Assembly: GCA_964466035.1 (NCBI GenBank)
Contig: CAYXLR010000004.1
Coordinates: forward strand, 60,631 to 124,630
Reading direction: 5' to 3'
DNA: 64,000 nt
Source: JANQEA01 sp964466035
Lineage (GTDB): Bacteria; Bipolaricaulota; Bipolaricaulia; UBA7950; UBA9294
Shown: piece after piece, positions 1 to 7,411 of the stretch
Layout of the letters: each line of letters starts with the position of its first letter
Position numbering within the stretch: position 1 is the stretch's first letter
Notes under the pieces: model-generated
What the model was told of the DNA's origin: nothing
The model's input: the letters and a program-made list of their open reading frames with translations, nothing else
Databases searched by the model: none
Program-made: the position numbers and the translations under genes

Positions 1-395
1 CCGACACGGCCGCGCTCCTCGGCGGCGAGCCGTCGGGGCACATCATCTTCTCCGAGTACTCGCCGACCGGGGACGGGATCCTCACGGCCGTGAAGCTCCT
101 CGAGATCGCGCACCGGAAGGGTGAACAGCTCGGGGCACTCGCCCGTTCGATCCCCCTCTACCCGCAGGTCCATCGCAACGTCTCCTGCGCGTCGCCCGCG
201 GAGCTGATGGGAGACGAGCGGGTCCGAAACGCGGTCGCCCGAGCCGAGGAGAAGCTCGCCGGACGCGGCCGGATCCTCGTTCGCCCGTCCGGGACGCAAC
301 CGCTCGTCCGGATCCTGGTCGAGACGCGCGACGCGGCGGAGTGCGAACGGATCGCCGACTCGCTCGAGGACGCGATTCGCGCCGCGCAGGCCTAG
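1..395 (+). CDS. glmM: Phosphoglucosamine mutase, C-terminal part (cut by window start)
   Basis: This is the C-terminal portion of GlmM, which converts glucosamine-6-phosphate to glucosamine-1-phosphate for UDP-GlcNAc and hence peptidoglycan synthesis. The reading frame enters from outside at base 3. It contains the sugar-binding loop GGEPSGHIIF and the phosphate-binding loop RPSGTQPLVRILVE near the end, both typical of GlmM. Catalytic serine and metal loops lie upstream of the window. It converges on gcvPB with a 25-bp gap that holds no clear terminator. Confidence 0.93.
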   Translation, partial: DTAALLGGEPSGHIIFSEYSPTGDGILTAVKLLEIAHRKGEQLGALARSIPLYPQVHRNVSCASPAELMGDERVRNAVARAEEKLAGRGRILVRPSGTQPLVRILVETRDAAECERIADSLEDAIRAAQA

Positions 396-420
396 ACGGA
401 AGAAACGACGGACCCGCGCT

Positions 421-1878
421 TTACCCCTCCGCCGGCTCGTCGAACGGGTACGTCAATACCGGGTCCCTCGCCGCGCGCGTCTGATCGAGCCGCCGGACCG
501 GCGCCCGGTGCGGCGCCTCGCGGAGGAGTTCGGGACGCTCGCGCGCCTCAACGGCGATCCGCTCCATCGCGTCGACGAACCGATCGAGCCCGTCTTTCCC
601 CTCGGACTCGGTCGGCTCGATCATCAGCGCCTCGCGGACGATCAACGGGAAGTAGACCGTCGGCGGGTGGATCCCGTAGTCGATCAACCGCTTGGCGATG
701 TCCAGCGTGCTGATCCCCTCGGCGAGCCCCTTCCCGGACAGGACGAACTCGTGCTTGCACGGGCGGTCGTACGGAAGCGCGTAGCTCCGCTTCAGCCGCT
801 CCTGAAGGTAGTTCGCGTTCAGCACGGCGTCCTCACTGACCGCCCGCAGCCCCTCGTCGCCGAGCTGGAGAAGGTACGCGTACGCCTTCGCCGCGACGAG
901 GACGTTCCCGTAGAACGAGTGAACCGACCCGATCGAGCGCGGACGATTCCATCCGAGCGCGTACCGTCCGTCGGACCGCTCGATCGACGGGACGGGGAGG
1001 AAGTCGACCAACGGCTTGGAGACGGCGATCGGCCCGCCGCCCGGCCCGCCGCCCCCGTGAGGGGTCGAAAGGGTCTTGTGCAGGTTGAAGTGGAAGACGT
1101 CGGCCCCCATGTCTCCGGGGCGCGCCCGCCCGAGGAACGCGTTCAGGTTCGCCCCGTCAAAGTAGCAGAGACCGCCCGCCGCATGGACCCTACCGGTGAT
1201 CTCGAGGATCCGCTCCTCGAAGATCCCGAGCGTGTTCGGGACGGTCAGCATGATCCCGGCGACCGTCCCGTCGAGCGCGGCGTCGAGCGCGTCGAGATCG
1301 ACCGTCCCCGCCTCGTTCGACGGGATCTCCGCCACGGAGAAGCCGGCGACCGCCGCGGAGGCGGGGTTCGTCCCGTGCGCCGAGTCGGGGAGGAGGATCC
1401 GCCTTCGCGTTGTTTCGCCCTTGTCCTCGAAGTATCGCTTGAACAGGAACATCCCGGCCAGCTCCCCGTGGGCCCCGGCGACCGGCTGGAGAGAGACCCC
1501 GGGCAGGCCGGCGATCCCCCCGAGCAGCTCGGACAGCTCGTACAGGAAGGCCAGCGTTCCCTGGGCCAGGCCGGGGTCGGCGAGCGGATGGACGCCGGTC
1601 AGGCCCGGGAGCCTCGACAGGTCCTCGTTGACCTTCGGGTTGTGCTTCATCGTGCAGCTGCCGAGGGGATACAGCCCGTCGTCGACGCCGTAGTTCAGCT
1701 TCGACAGCGCCGTGTAGTGCCGAACGACCGTCGGCTCGCTCAGATTCGGGATCCGGGGTTCGCCCTCGCGAAGGAGCGTCCGGTCGATCAATTTTTCGAC
1801 GCCCCGCGTCGGGACGTCGGGCTCCGGGAAGAGCCCGCCGACGCCCTCGCGCCGCGGTTGGTCGAAGATCGTCCTCAT
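421..1878 (-). CDS. gcvPB: Glycine dehydrogenase (decarboxylating), subunit 2 (P-protein C-terminal half)
   Basis: GcvPB is the PLP-carrying half of the split P-protein of the glycine cleavage system. With GcvPA it decarboxylates glycine and passes the aminomethyl group to lipoyl-GcvH. The PLP lysine is K268 in HFNLHKTLSTPHGGGGPGGG, and the SCTMKHNPK motif near residue 74 is also characteristic. Length 485 aa fits the split form. The ATG at 1878 overlaps the gcvPA stop by 4 bp, which is why I prefer it over longer in-frame readings. A T-protein gene (gcvT) is not present in this window. Confidence 0.95.
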   Translation of the reverse strand: MRTIFDQPRREGVGGLFPEPDVPTRGVEKLIDRTLLREGEPRIPNLSEPTVVRHYTALSKLNYGVDDGLYPLGSCTMKHNPKVNEDLSRLPGLTGVHPLADPGLAQGTLAFLYELSELLGGIAGLPGVSLQPVAGAHGELAGMFLFKRYFEDKGETTRRRILLPDSAHGTNPASAAVAGFSVAEIPSNEAGTVDLDALDAALDGTVAGIMLTVPNTLGIFEERILEITGRVHAAGGLCYFDGANLNAFLGRARPGDMGADVFHFNLHKTLSTPHGGGGPGGGPIAVSKPLVDFLPVPSIERSDGRYALGWNRPRSIGSVHSFYGNVLVAAKAYAYLLQLGDEGLRAVSEDAVLNANYLQERLKRSYALPYDRPCKHEFVLSGKGLAEGISTLDIAKRLIDYGIHPPTVYFPLIVREALMIEPTESEGKDGLDRFVDAMERIAVEARERPELLREAPHRAPVRRLDQTRAARDPVLTYPFDEPAEG

Positions 1879-3197
1879 CGGGAGCCCCCCAGCGCCTCGG
1901 CGAACCGATCGAGCTGCTCCCGCGTCCGCCGCTCCGTGACGGCGATCCGGAGGCCGTTCTCCACGCCGTGCGCGCGGAGAAGCTCGGGCGGCTCGACCAG
2001 GTACCCGGCGTCGAGGAGCGCCCTGCGGAGGCCGTCCGCGTCGCCGGGGACGCGGACGACGAACTCGTTGAAGAACGGCCCGGAGAACGGGAGGCCGAAC
2101 CCTTCGATCGCGGCGATCCGGTCGGCCAGGTAGTGCGCCTTCTCGACGTTCAGCTCGGCGACCCGGCGGAGCCCGTCGGCCCCGACCGAGGCGAGGTAGA
2201 CGGTCGCCGCGAGGGCGCAGAGGGCGGAGTTCGTGCAGATGTTCGACGTCGCCCGCTCCCGTCGGATGTGCTGCTCGCGCGTCTGGGCGGCCATCGTGTA
2301 TCCGGTCTTCCCCGCCGCATCGACGGTCCGCCCGGAGAGCCGCCCGGGCATCTGACGGAGGTGCTCCTTTCTCGTCGCGAGCAGGCCGAGGAGCGGGCCG
2401 CCGAATGACATCGGCAGCCCAAGCGGCTGCCCTTCGCCGACGACCACGTCCGCGCCGAACTCTCCCGGAGGCGCGAGGACGCCGAGCGAGATCGGATGGA
2501 CCGAGACGATCAGCAGCGCGTCCCCGATCCTCTCCTTGACGCCTTCGAGCGACTCGATCACCCCGAACGCGTTCGGAGACTGCAGCACGACCGCGGAGAC
2601 GTCGTCGGGCACGTCGGAGAGATCGCACCGGCCGGACGGCAGGCGCGGAAGCTCGACGACCTCGATCCCGCTCGCCCAGCAGTACGTGTCGAGGACCCGC
2701 CGGACGTTCGCGAACAGGGATCGAGCGACGGCGACCCGCCCGCGGGATCTCACCCGCTCGGCCATCAGCATGGCCTCGGCCAGCGCCGTCGCTCCGTCGT
2801 AGAGGGACGCGTTCGCGACGTCCATCCCCGTCAACTCGCAGACCAGCGTCTGGAATTCGAACATCGCCGTCAGCGTCCCCTGGCTGACCTCCGGCTGATA
2901 CGGGGTGTAGGCGGTGTAGAACTCGGAGCGCAACAGCACGTGGCCGACGAGGCTCGGGACGTAGTGGTCGTAGACCCCTCCCCCGGCGAAGCAGACCTTC
3001 TCGTACGCTCTGTTTCGGGCCGCCAAGTCCGTCAGCTCGGCGACGACCTCCTGCTCGCTTCGAGGGGAGAGGCCGAGCGGCCGGAAGGCGTCCGATACCG
3101 CACGCGGGACGTCGGCGAACAGCTCGTCGACCGAAGAAACGCCGATCGACGCGAGCATCTCGCGCCGGTCGGCGGCCGAGTGCGGAAGGTAGCGCAT
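1875..3197 (-). CDS. gcvPA: Glycine dehydrogenase (decarboxylating), subunit 1 (P-protein N-terminal half)
   Basis: GcvPA is the partner subunit of GcvPB in the heterotetrameric P-protein found in many bacteria and archaea. The 440-aa product begins MRYLPHSAADRREML and contains the family stretch FAGGGVYDHYVPSLVGHVL near residues 70-88 and SFGGPLLGLLA near residue 265. It starts 6 bp after the gcvH stop and overlaps gcvPB by 4 bp, so the three genes form a tight translationally coupled operon in the order H-PA-PB. Confidence 0.95.
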   Translation of the reverse strand: MRYLPHSAADRREMLASIGVSSVDELFADVPRAVSDAFRPLGLSPRSEQEVVAELTDLAARNRAYEKVCFAGGGVYDHYVPSLVGHVLLRSEFYTAYTPYQPEVSQGTLTAMFEFQTLVCELTGMDVANASLYDGATALAEAMLMAERVRSRGRVAVARSLFANVRRVLDTYCWASGIEVVELPRLPSGRCDLSDVPDDVSAVVLQSPNAFGVIESLEGVKERIGDALLIVSVHPISLGVLAPPGEFGADVVVGEGQPLGLPMSFGGPLLGLLATRKEHLRQMPGRLSGRTVDAAGKTGYTMAAQTREQHIRRERATSNICTNSALCALAATVYLASVGADGLRRVAELNVEKAHYLADRIAAIEGFGLPFSGPFFNEFVVRVPGDADGLRRALLDAGYLVEPPELLRAHGVENGLRIAVTERRTREQLDRFAEALGGSR

Positions 3198-3203
3198 CCG
3201 CGA

Positions 3204-3587
3204 CTACCCTTCGGCGAGGAAGGACTCGTAGCCCGCGGCGTCGAGGAGCGCGTCGACCGCCTTCGGGTCGTCGACCTCGAGCACCGCGATCCAGCCCGCC
3301 TCGTGCGGCGACTGGTTGATCGTCTCCGGCGACGCCTCGAGGTCGCCGTTCACCTCGACCACCGTGCCTTCGAACGGGGCGAAGACGTCCCCGACGGCCT
3401 TCACCGATTCGACCGTCGCCAGGATTTCCCCGGCTTTGAAAGCGCTTCCGATCGACGGAAGCTCGACGAAGACGATGTCACCGAGCTCGCTCTGCGCGTG
3501 ATCGGTGATCCCGATGCGGGCTCGATTCCCTTCGACGGCGATCCACTCGTGGTCCTTCGTGTAGCGGTATTCGGTCGGATACCCCAT
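3204..3587 (-). CDS. gcvH: Glycine cleavage system H protein
   Basis: GcvH is the small lipoyl carrier of the glycine cleavage system. The product is 127 aa, the usual size. The lipoylated lysine is K63 in ATVESVKAVGDV. I chose the ATG at 3587 because GGGAGGGG sits 2-9 bases upstream and the protein then starts MGYPTEYRYTKDHEW like other H proteins; an earlier in-frame ATG at 3641 would add 18 residues with no homology. It lies downstream of dnaB on the same strand, separated by 79 bp that contain a TATAAT box. Confidence 0.95.
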   Translation of the reverse strand: MGYPTEYRYTKDHEWIAVEGNRARIGITDHAQSELGDIVFVELPSIGSAFKAGEILATVESVKAVGDVFAPFEGTVVEVNGDLEASPETINQSPHEAGWIAVLEVDDPKAVDALLDAAGYESFLAEG

Positions 3588-3621
3588 GTCCCCTCCCGGT
3601 TGCTTCGAGGATTCGACGCCG

Positions 3622-3627
3622 ATTATA
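3622..3627 (-). promoter_or_regulatory. -10 box upstream of gcvH
   Basis: A perfect TATAAT on the minus strand lies 34 bases before the gcvH start, in the dnaB-gcvH gap. No convincing -35 is seen at 16-18 bp spacing, so this is a candidate only. It would let gcvH-gcvPA-gcvPB be transcribed independently of dnaB. Confidence 0.4.
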
Positions 3628-3666
3628 CCGAAGCGCCCCACCGCGGCCCCAGGCGCGAGGTGCGAT

Positions 3667-5067
3667 CTAGAACGGCGCCGACGAGCCGTCGTCCCACGCC
3701 ATCGGATAGAAAGAGGCGTAGGCCTTGTGGAAGTTCACCGTCACCCGGCCGAGCGGGCCGTTCCGCTGCTTGGCGATGATGATCTCCGCGTCGGTCGCCG
3801 CTCCGTCGGACGAGGACGCCTCCTCCGGCTGGCGGTAGTAGTCCTCGCGGTAGATGAACATGACGACGTCCGCGTCCTGCTCGATCGCGCCGCTCTCACG
3901 CAGATCGGCCAGGCGGGGGTACTTCTTCTCGCGCTGCTCGACGGCCCGGTTGAGCTGCGAGACGGCGACCACCGGGACGTTCAGCTCCCTCGCCAGCCGC
4001 TTCAGCGACCGCGAGATGTGCGCGATCTCCTGCTCCCGGATGTCCGAGCGGACCGCCCCTTCGATCAGCTGGAGGTAGTCGACGATGATCATGTCGATCT
4101 TGTGCTGGGACGCCATCCGGCGCGCCTTGGCGCGGATCTCCAGGATCGAGGCGCCCGGCGTGTCGTCGACGACGATCGTCGCCTTCTGCAGCTTGCTCGC
4201 CGCCATCGCCAGGTCGCGCCACTTCTCGCTCGGGATGTACCCGCCGCGGAGCCGATGCAGGCTGACCTTCCCCTCGCCGCAGAGGAGCCGCTCGAGGAGC
4301 TGCTCCTTCGCCATCTCGAGCGAGAAGATCCCGATGCCCGCCTTCTCGCGGACCCCGATGTGCCGGGCGAGGGCCAACGCGAAGCTCGTCTTCCCCGTCC
4401 CCGGACGACCGGCGACGATGATCAGGTCGGAGCGCTGCAGGCCCGACGTCATCTCGTCGAGCCGCGGGAACCCGGTCGAAAAGCCGGTCACGGTGTGGCG
4501 GTTCGGATCCCGATGGAGCTCCTCCAGCGTGTCGATGTGCTCGTAGAGGAAGTCGGAGACGAGGAAGTACGAGCCGGCCGAATCGCGGCTCGAGATGTCG
4601 AAGATGAGCGACTCGGCCCGGTCCAGCACCTCGTCCGTCTCGCTGACCTCGTCGTAGCCGAACTCGGCGATCCTCCCCCCGGCCTCGACCAGCGATCGGA
4701 GCGTCGCCTTCTTCTTGACGATCTCGGCGTAGTATTCGAGGCTCGCCGTGGTCGCGACCCGGTCGACCAGCTCGTTCAGATACATCCGCCCGCCGGCCCG
4801 CTCCATCTCCCCCCGCTCCTCGAGGCGGTTGGCCAAGGAGACGATGTCGGACGGCTCGCCGCGATCGAACAACTCGCGGATCGTCCGGAAGATGACGCGA
4901 TGCCGCCGCTGGTAGAAGTACTCCGGATGGAGCTTCTCGACGAGAATCGGGATCGTCCCCTCCGGCTCGAGGATCGCGGAGCCGAGGACGACCTGTTCGG
5001 CCTCGATGTTCTTCGGAAGCTCGCGCACTTCGTCGCGATCGACCTGGGGTGCGTCCGTCCGTCTCAT
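3667..5067 (-). CDS. dnaB: Replicative DNA helicase DnaB
   Basis: DnaB is the hexameric helicase that unwinds DNA at the replication fork. The 466-aa product has the N-terminal DnaB domain (about residues 17-120) and the RecA-like C-terminal domain with Walker A GRPGTGKT at about 220-227, the SLEM motif after it, Walker B DMIIVDYLQLI near residue 320 and the arginine-rich region RNGPLGRV near the C-terminus. No intein is present. A GGTGAG Shine-Dalgarno lies just before the ATG. It is divergent from rpsB, and heads a minus-strand run into gcvH. Confidence 0.97.
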   Translation of the reverse strand: MRRTDAPQVDRDEVRELPKNIEAEQVVLGSAILEPEGTIPILVEKLHPEYFYQRRHRVIFRTIRELFDRGEPSDIVSLANRLEERGEMERAGGRMYLNELVDRVATTASLEYYAEIVKKKATLRSLVEAGGRIAEFGYDEVSETDEVLDRAESLIFDISSRDSAGSYFLVSDFLYEHIDTLEELHRDPNRHTVTGFSTGFPRLDEMTSGLQRSDLIIVAGRPGTGKTSFALALARHIGVREKAGIGIFSLEMAKEQLLERLLCGEGKVSLHRLRGGYIPSEKWRDLAMAASKLQKATIVVDDTPGASILEIRAKARRMASQHKIDMIIVDYLQLIEGAVRSDIREQEIAHISRSLKRLARELNVPVVAVSQLNRAVEQREKKYPRLADLRESGAIEQDADVVMFIYREDYYRQPEEASSSDGAATDAEIIIAKQRNGPLGRVTVNFHKAYASFYPMAWDDGSSAPF

Positions 5068-5146
5068 CGCTCACCTTCGGCCCCATTATCGCCCGACCGG
5101 GGGGCGCGAAACAACCGCGCGATTTGCCGGTGCCAATGCGCCTGGA

Positions 5147-5175
5147 TTGCGGTTTCCAAGGTCGTTCGCTATACT
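5147..5175 (+). promoter_or_regulatory. rpsB promoter (TTGCGG-17-TATACT)
   Basis: A -35 TTGCGG (5147-5152) and -10 TATACT (5170-5175) are separated by exactly 17 bp, 39 bases before the rpsB start. This is the only good plus-strand promoter in the dnaB-rpsB gap and would drive rpsB-tsf-pyrH. Confidence 0.65.
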
Positions 5176-5214
5176 CCGGCAACACGCGAACCGCGATTCC
5201 AGTGGGAGGATGAT

Positions 5215-6108
5215 GTGGAAGTTCTAACGATGAAAGAGCTGCTCGAAACCGGGGTGCATTTCGGGCATCGAACACGGAAGTGGAACCCCAAGATGGCGCG
5301 CTACATCTTCACGGAGCGCAAGGGGATCCACATCATCGACCTCGAGCAGACGGTCGATCTTTTCAAGAAGGCGTACTATCACGCCCGCGATCTCGTCAGC
5401 GCGGGCGGGGAGATCCTTTTCGTCGGCACGAAGAAGCAGGTCCAATCGACGATCCTCGAAGAGGCGCAGCGGTGCGGCGCGCACTACGTCAATCACCGCT
5501 GGCTCGGCGGCACGCTGACCAACTTCGGGACGATCAAGCAGAGCATCGAGCGGATGAAGAGATTCGAAACGACGATCGAGGACGGAACCGTCGATCACAT
5601 GCCGAACAAGGAGGCGAGCCGGCTGCGGCGCGAGCTGGCGAAGCTGCAGCGGAACCTGAACGGCCTGCGGCATCTCGAGCGGAAGCCCGACCTCCTCTAC
5701 GTCATCGACCCCGACGTCGAAGCGAACGCGGTGCACGAAGCGAACATCGTGGGGATCCCGGTGATCGCGATCGTCGACACGAACTGCGATCCGGACCCGA
5801 TCGACTTCCTGATCCCGGGAAACGACGACGCGATCAAGGCGACGAAGCTGATCACCGCGAGGATCGCCGACGCGGTCCTCGAGGGACGCGAGGGCCGGCA
5901 GGACGTCGAGACCCCCCCGGCCGAAGAAGAAGCCGGCGGCGAGGTCGAGGCGCCGGCCGAAGCGACCGAGGAGGAAGGCGAGGCGAGCGAGAAGCCTGTC
6001 GAGAAGCCCGGTGAGGAGCTCGAGGAGGAGGCCCCGTCCGAAGGGGAGGACGAGAAACCGGAGGACGAGGCCGGAGACGTCGAGGACAAGGAAGACGATG
6101 CCGATTAG
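5215..6108 (+). CDS. rpsB: 30S ribosomal protein S2 with acidic C-terminal tail
   Basis: S2 is a small-subunit ribosomal protein. The core motif TMKELLETGVHFGHRTRKWNPKM opens the protein, followed by the S2 fold to about residue 225. I place the start at GTG 5215, because GGGAGGA (5204-5210) is correctly spaced from it and the product then begins VEVLTMKELL, matching the usual N-terminus; the ATG at 5230 would drop five conserved residues. Residues from about 230 to 297 are an unusual glutamate-rich extension (runs such as EEEAPSEGEDEKPEDE), beyond the usual S2 length. The gene overlaps tsf by 11 bp. Confidence 0.96.
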   Translation: MEVLTMKELLETGVHFGHRTRKWNPKMARYIFTERKGIHIIDLEQTVDLFKKAYYHARDLVSAGGEILFVGTKKQVQSTILEEAQRCGAHYVNHRWLGGTLTNFGTIKQSIERMKRFETTIEDGTVDHMPNKEASRLRRELAKLQRNLNGLRHLERKPDLLYVIDPDVEANAVHEANIVGIPVIAIVDTNCDPDPIDFLIPGNDDAIKATKLITARIADAVLEGREGRQDVETPPAEEEAGGEVEAPAEATEEEGEASEKPVEKPGEELEEEAPSEGEDEKPEDEAGDVEDKEDDAD

Positions 6109-6721
6109 CGTCGAGGACATCAAGCGGCTCCGCGAAGAAACCGGCATCGGGATGATGGACTGCAAGCGGGCGCTGGTCGAGGCGGACGGAGACATCGAGC
6201 GCGCCAAGGAGATCCTCCGCGAGCAGGGGCTCGAGCTGATGGAGCAGATCGGCCGCGAGGCCCAGGAGGGCCGCGTCGTCGCCTACGTCCATCACACCGG
6301 GAAAGTGGGCGTGCTCGTCGAGATCGCCTGCAACACCGACTTCGCCGCCAACAGCGCCGAGTTCCTCCGGTTCGCCAACGAGGTGGCGATGCACATCGCC
6401 GCCGAGCACCCGCTCTACGTTGCACCCGACGACGTCCCGGCCGAGGACCTCGAGCGGGAGCGGGCCGAGTTCCGGGCCCGGCTGAAGGAACAGGGAAAGC
6501 CGGACGAGATCATCGACAAGGCGGTCGAGGGCCGGCTCGCCCGCTTCCTCCAGGACAACTGCCTGACGAAGCAGGCGTTCGTCAAGGACCCCGACGTCAA
6601 GATCGAGGACATGCTCGCCGACCTCCGAACGAAGACCGGCGAGAACATCTACGTCAAGCGGTTCGCCCGATTCGCCATCGAGGTCTCAGGATGCCCGGAT
6701 CCCCTTCTCGCGTCCTCCTGA
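6098..6721 (+). CDS. tsf: Elongation factor Ts (short form)
   Basis: EF-Ts is the nucleotide-exchange factor for EF-Tu. The 207-aa product is the short type, as in Thermus-like bacteria, with the N-terminal UBA-like segment (VEDIKRLREETGIGMMDCKRAL) and the core motif HTGKVGVLVEIACNTDFAA at about residues 67-85 followed by AMHIAAEHP. The ATG at 6098 lies inside the end of rpsB, and the gene runs 31 bp into pyrH, so all three cistrons overlap and are probably translationally coupled. Confidence 0.96.
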   Translation: MPISVEDIKRLREETGIGMMDCKRALVEADGDIERAKEILREQGLELMEQIGREAQEGRVVAYVHHTGKVGVLVEIACNTDFAANSAEFLRFANEVAMHIAAEHPLYVAPDDVPAEDLERERAEFRARLKEQGKPDEIIDKAVEGRLARFLQDNCLTKQAFVKDPDVKIEDMLADLRTKTGENIYVKRFARFAIEVSGCPDPLLASS

Positions 6722-7395
6722 AGCTCTCCGGCGAAGCGTTCAAGGGCCCCGAAGGCGCGTTCTCTCCCGAAGCCCTGTCACGGATCTCGGGCGAGATCGC
6801 GCCGCTCGCTTCGACGCAGATCGCGATCGTCGTCGGCGGAGGGAACGTCCTCCGCGGCGCGCGAAGCCCGTGGCTCGGCCGCGTCGAGGCCGACACGCTC
6901 GGGATGCTGGCCACGGTGCTCAACGCGCTCGCGCTCCGCAGCTACCTCGAGTCGAACGGGCGGACCGTGCGGATCCAATCGGCGATCGACACCGAGCTGA
7001 CCGAGCCGATCTCCCCGCGCGCCGCGCGGGACGCTCTGCAAGGCGGGGCGGTCGTCCTGTTCGCCGGCGGAACCGGGAGCCCGCTCGTCACGACCGACAC
7101 CGCGGCCGCGATTCGGGCCGTCTCGATCGAGGCCGACCTCCTCGCCAAGGGCTCGAACGTCGCCGGCGTCTACTCCGCCGATCCGTCGGAGGACGAGGGA
7201 GCCAGGCTGATCGAGAATCTGACGTACGACGAGTACCTCGCGAGCCGCTACGGCGTGATGGACCAGGTCGCCGTCGAGATCTGTCGCGAGCACGGGGTCC
7301 CGATCGAGGTGTTCGACCTGGACAGACCGGGCGCGCTGTCCGACCTCGCGGCCGGAACGCGCGTCGGAACCAGGATCGCGCGCGAGCGCCCCTAA
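6691..7395 (+). CDS. pyrH: UMP kinase
   Basis: PyrH phosphorylates UMP to UDP. The 234-aa product starts MPGSPSRVLLKLSGEAF, has IAIVVGGGNVLRGA in the amino-acid-kinase fold and ends with YGVMDQVAVEICREH and VGTRI motifs of bacterial UMP kinases. Unlike the common rpsB-tsf-pyrH-frr order, no frr follows; recG lies convergent instead. The TAA stop sits in the loop of a perfect 8-bp hairpin. Confidence 0.96.
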   Translation: MPGSPSRVLLKLSGEAFKGPEGAFSPEALSRISGEIAPLASTQIAIVVGGGNVLRGARSPWLGRVEADTLGMLATVLNALALRSYLESNGRTVRIQSAIDTELTEPISPRAARDALQGGAVVLFAGGTGSPLVTTDTAAAIRAVSIEADLLAKGSNVAGVYSADPSEDEGARLIENLTYDEYLASRYGVMDQVAVEICREHGVPIEVFDLDRPGALSDLAAGTRVGTRIARERP

Positions 7396-7404
7396 CGGGG
7401 CGCT
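7385..7404. terminator. Stem-loop at the pyrH/recG junction
   Basis: AGCGCCCC (7385-7392) and GGGGCGCT (7397-7404) form a perfect 8-bp stem around the loop TAAC, which contains the pyrH stop codon. There is no T-tract on either side, so it may be a weak bidirectional terminator or an mRNA 3' stabiliser shared by the two convergent genes. Confidence 0.4.
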
Positions 7405-7411
7405 GCGGCTC

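Noticed and set aside
508..2133. Long plus-strand open frame antisense to gcvPB
   Set aside because: High-GC codon bias opens frames opposite real genes; gcvPB on the minus strand has all conserved motifs and this frame has none.
3586..5214. Upstream in-frame extension of rpsB antisense to dnaB
   Set aside because: It precedes the rpsB promoter and S2 homology begins only at GTG 5215.
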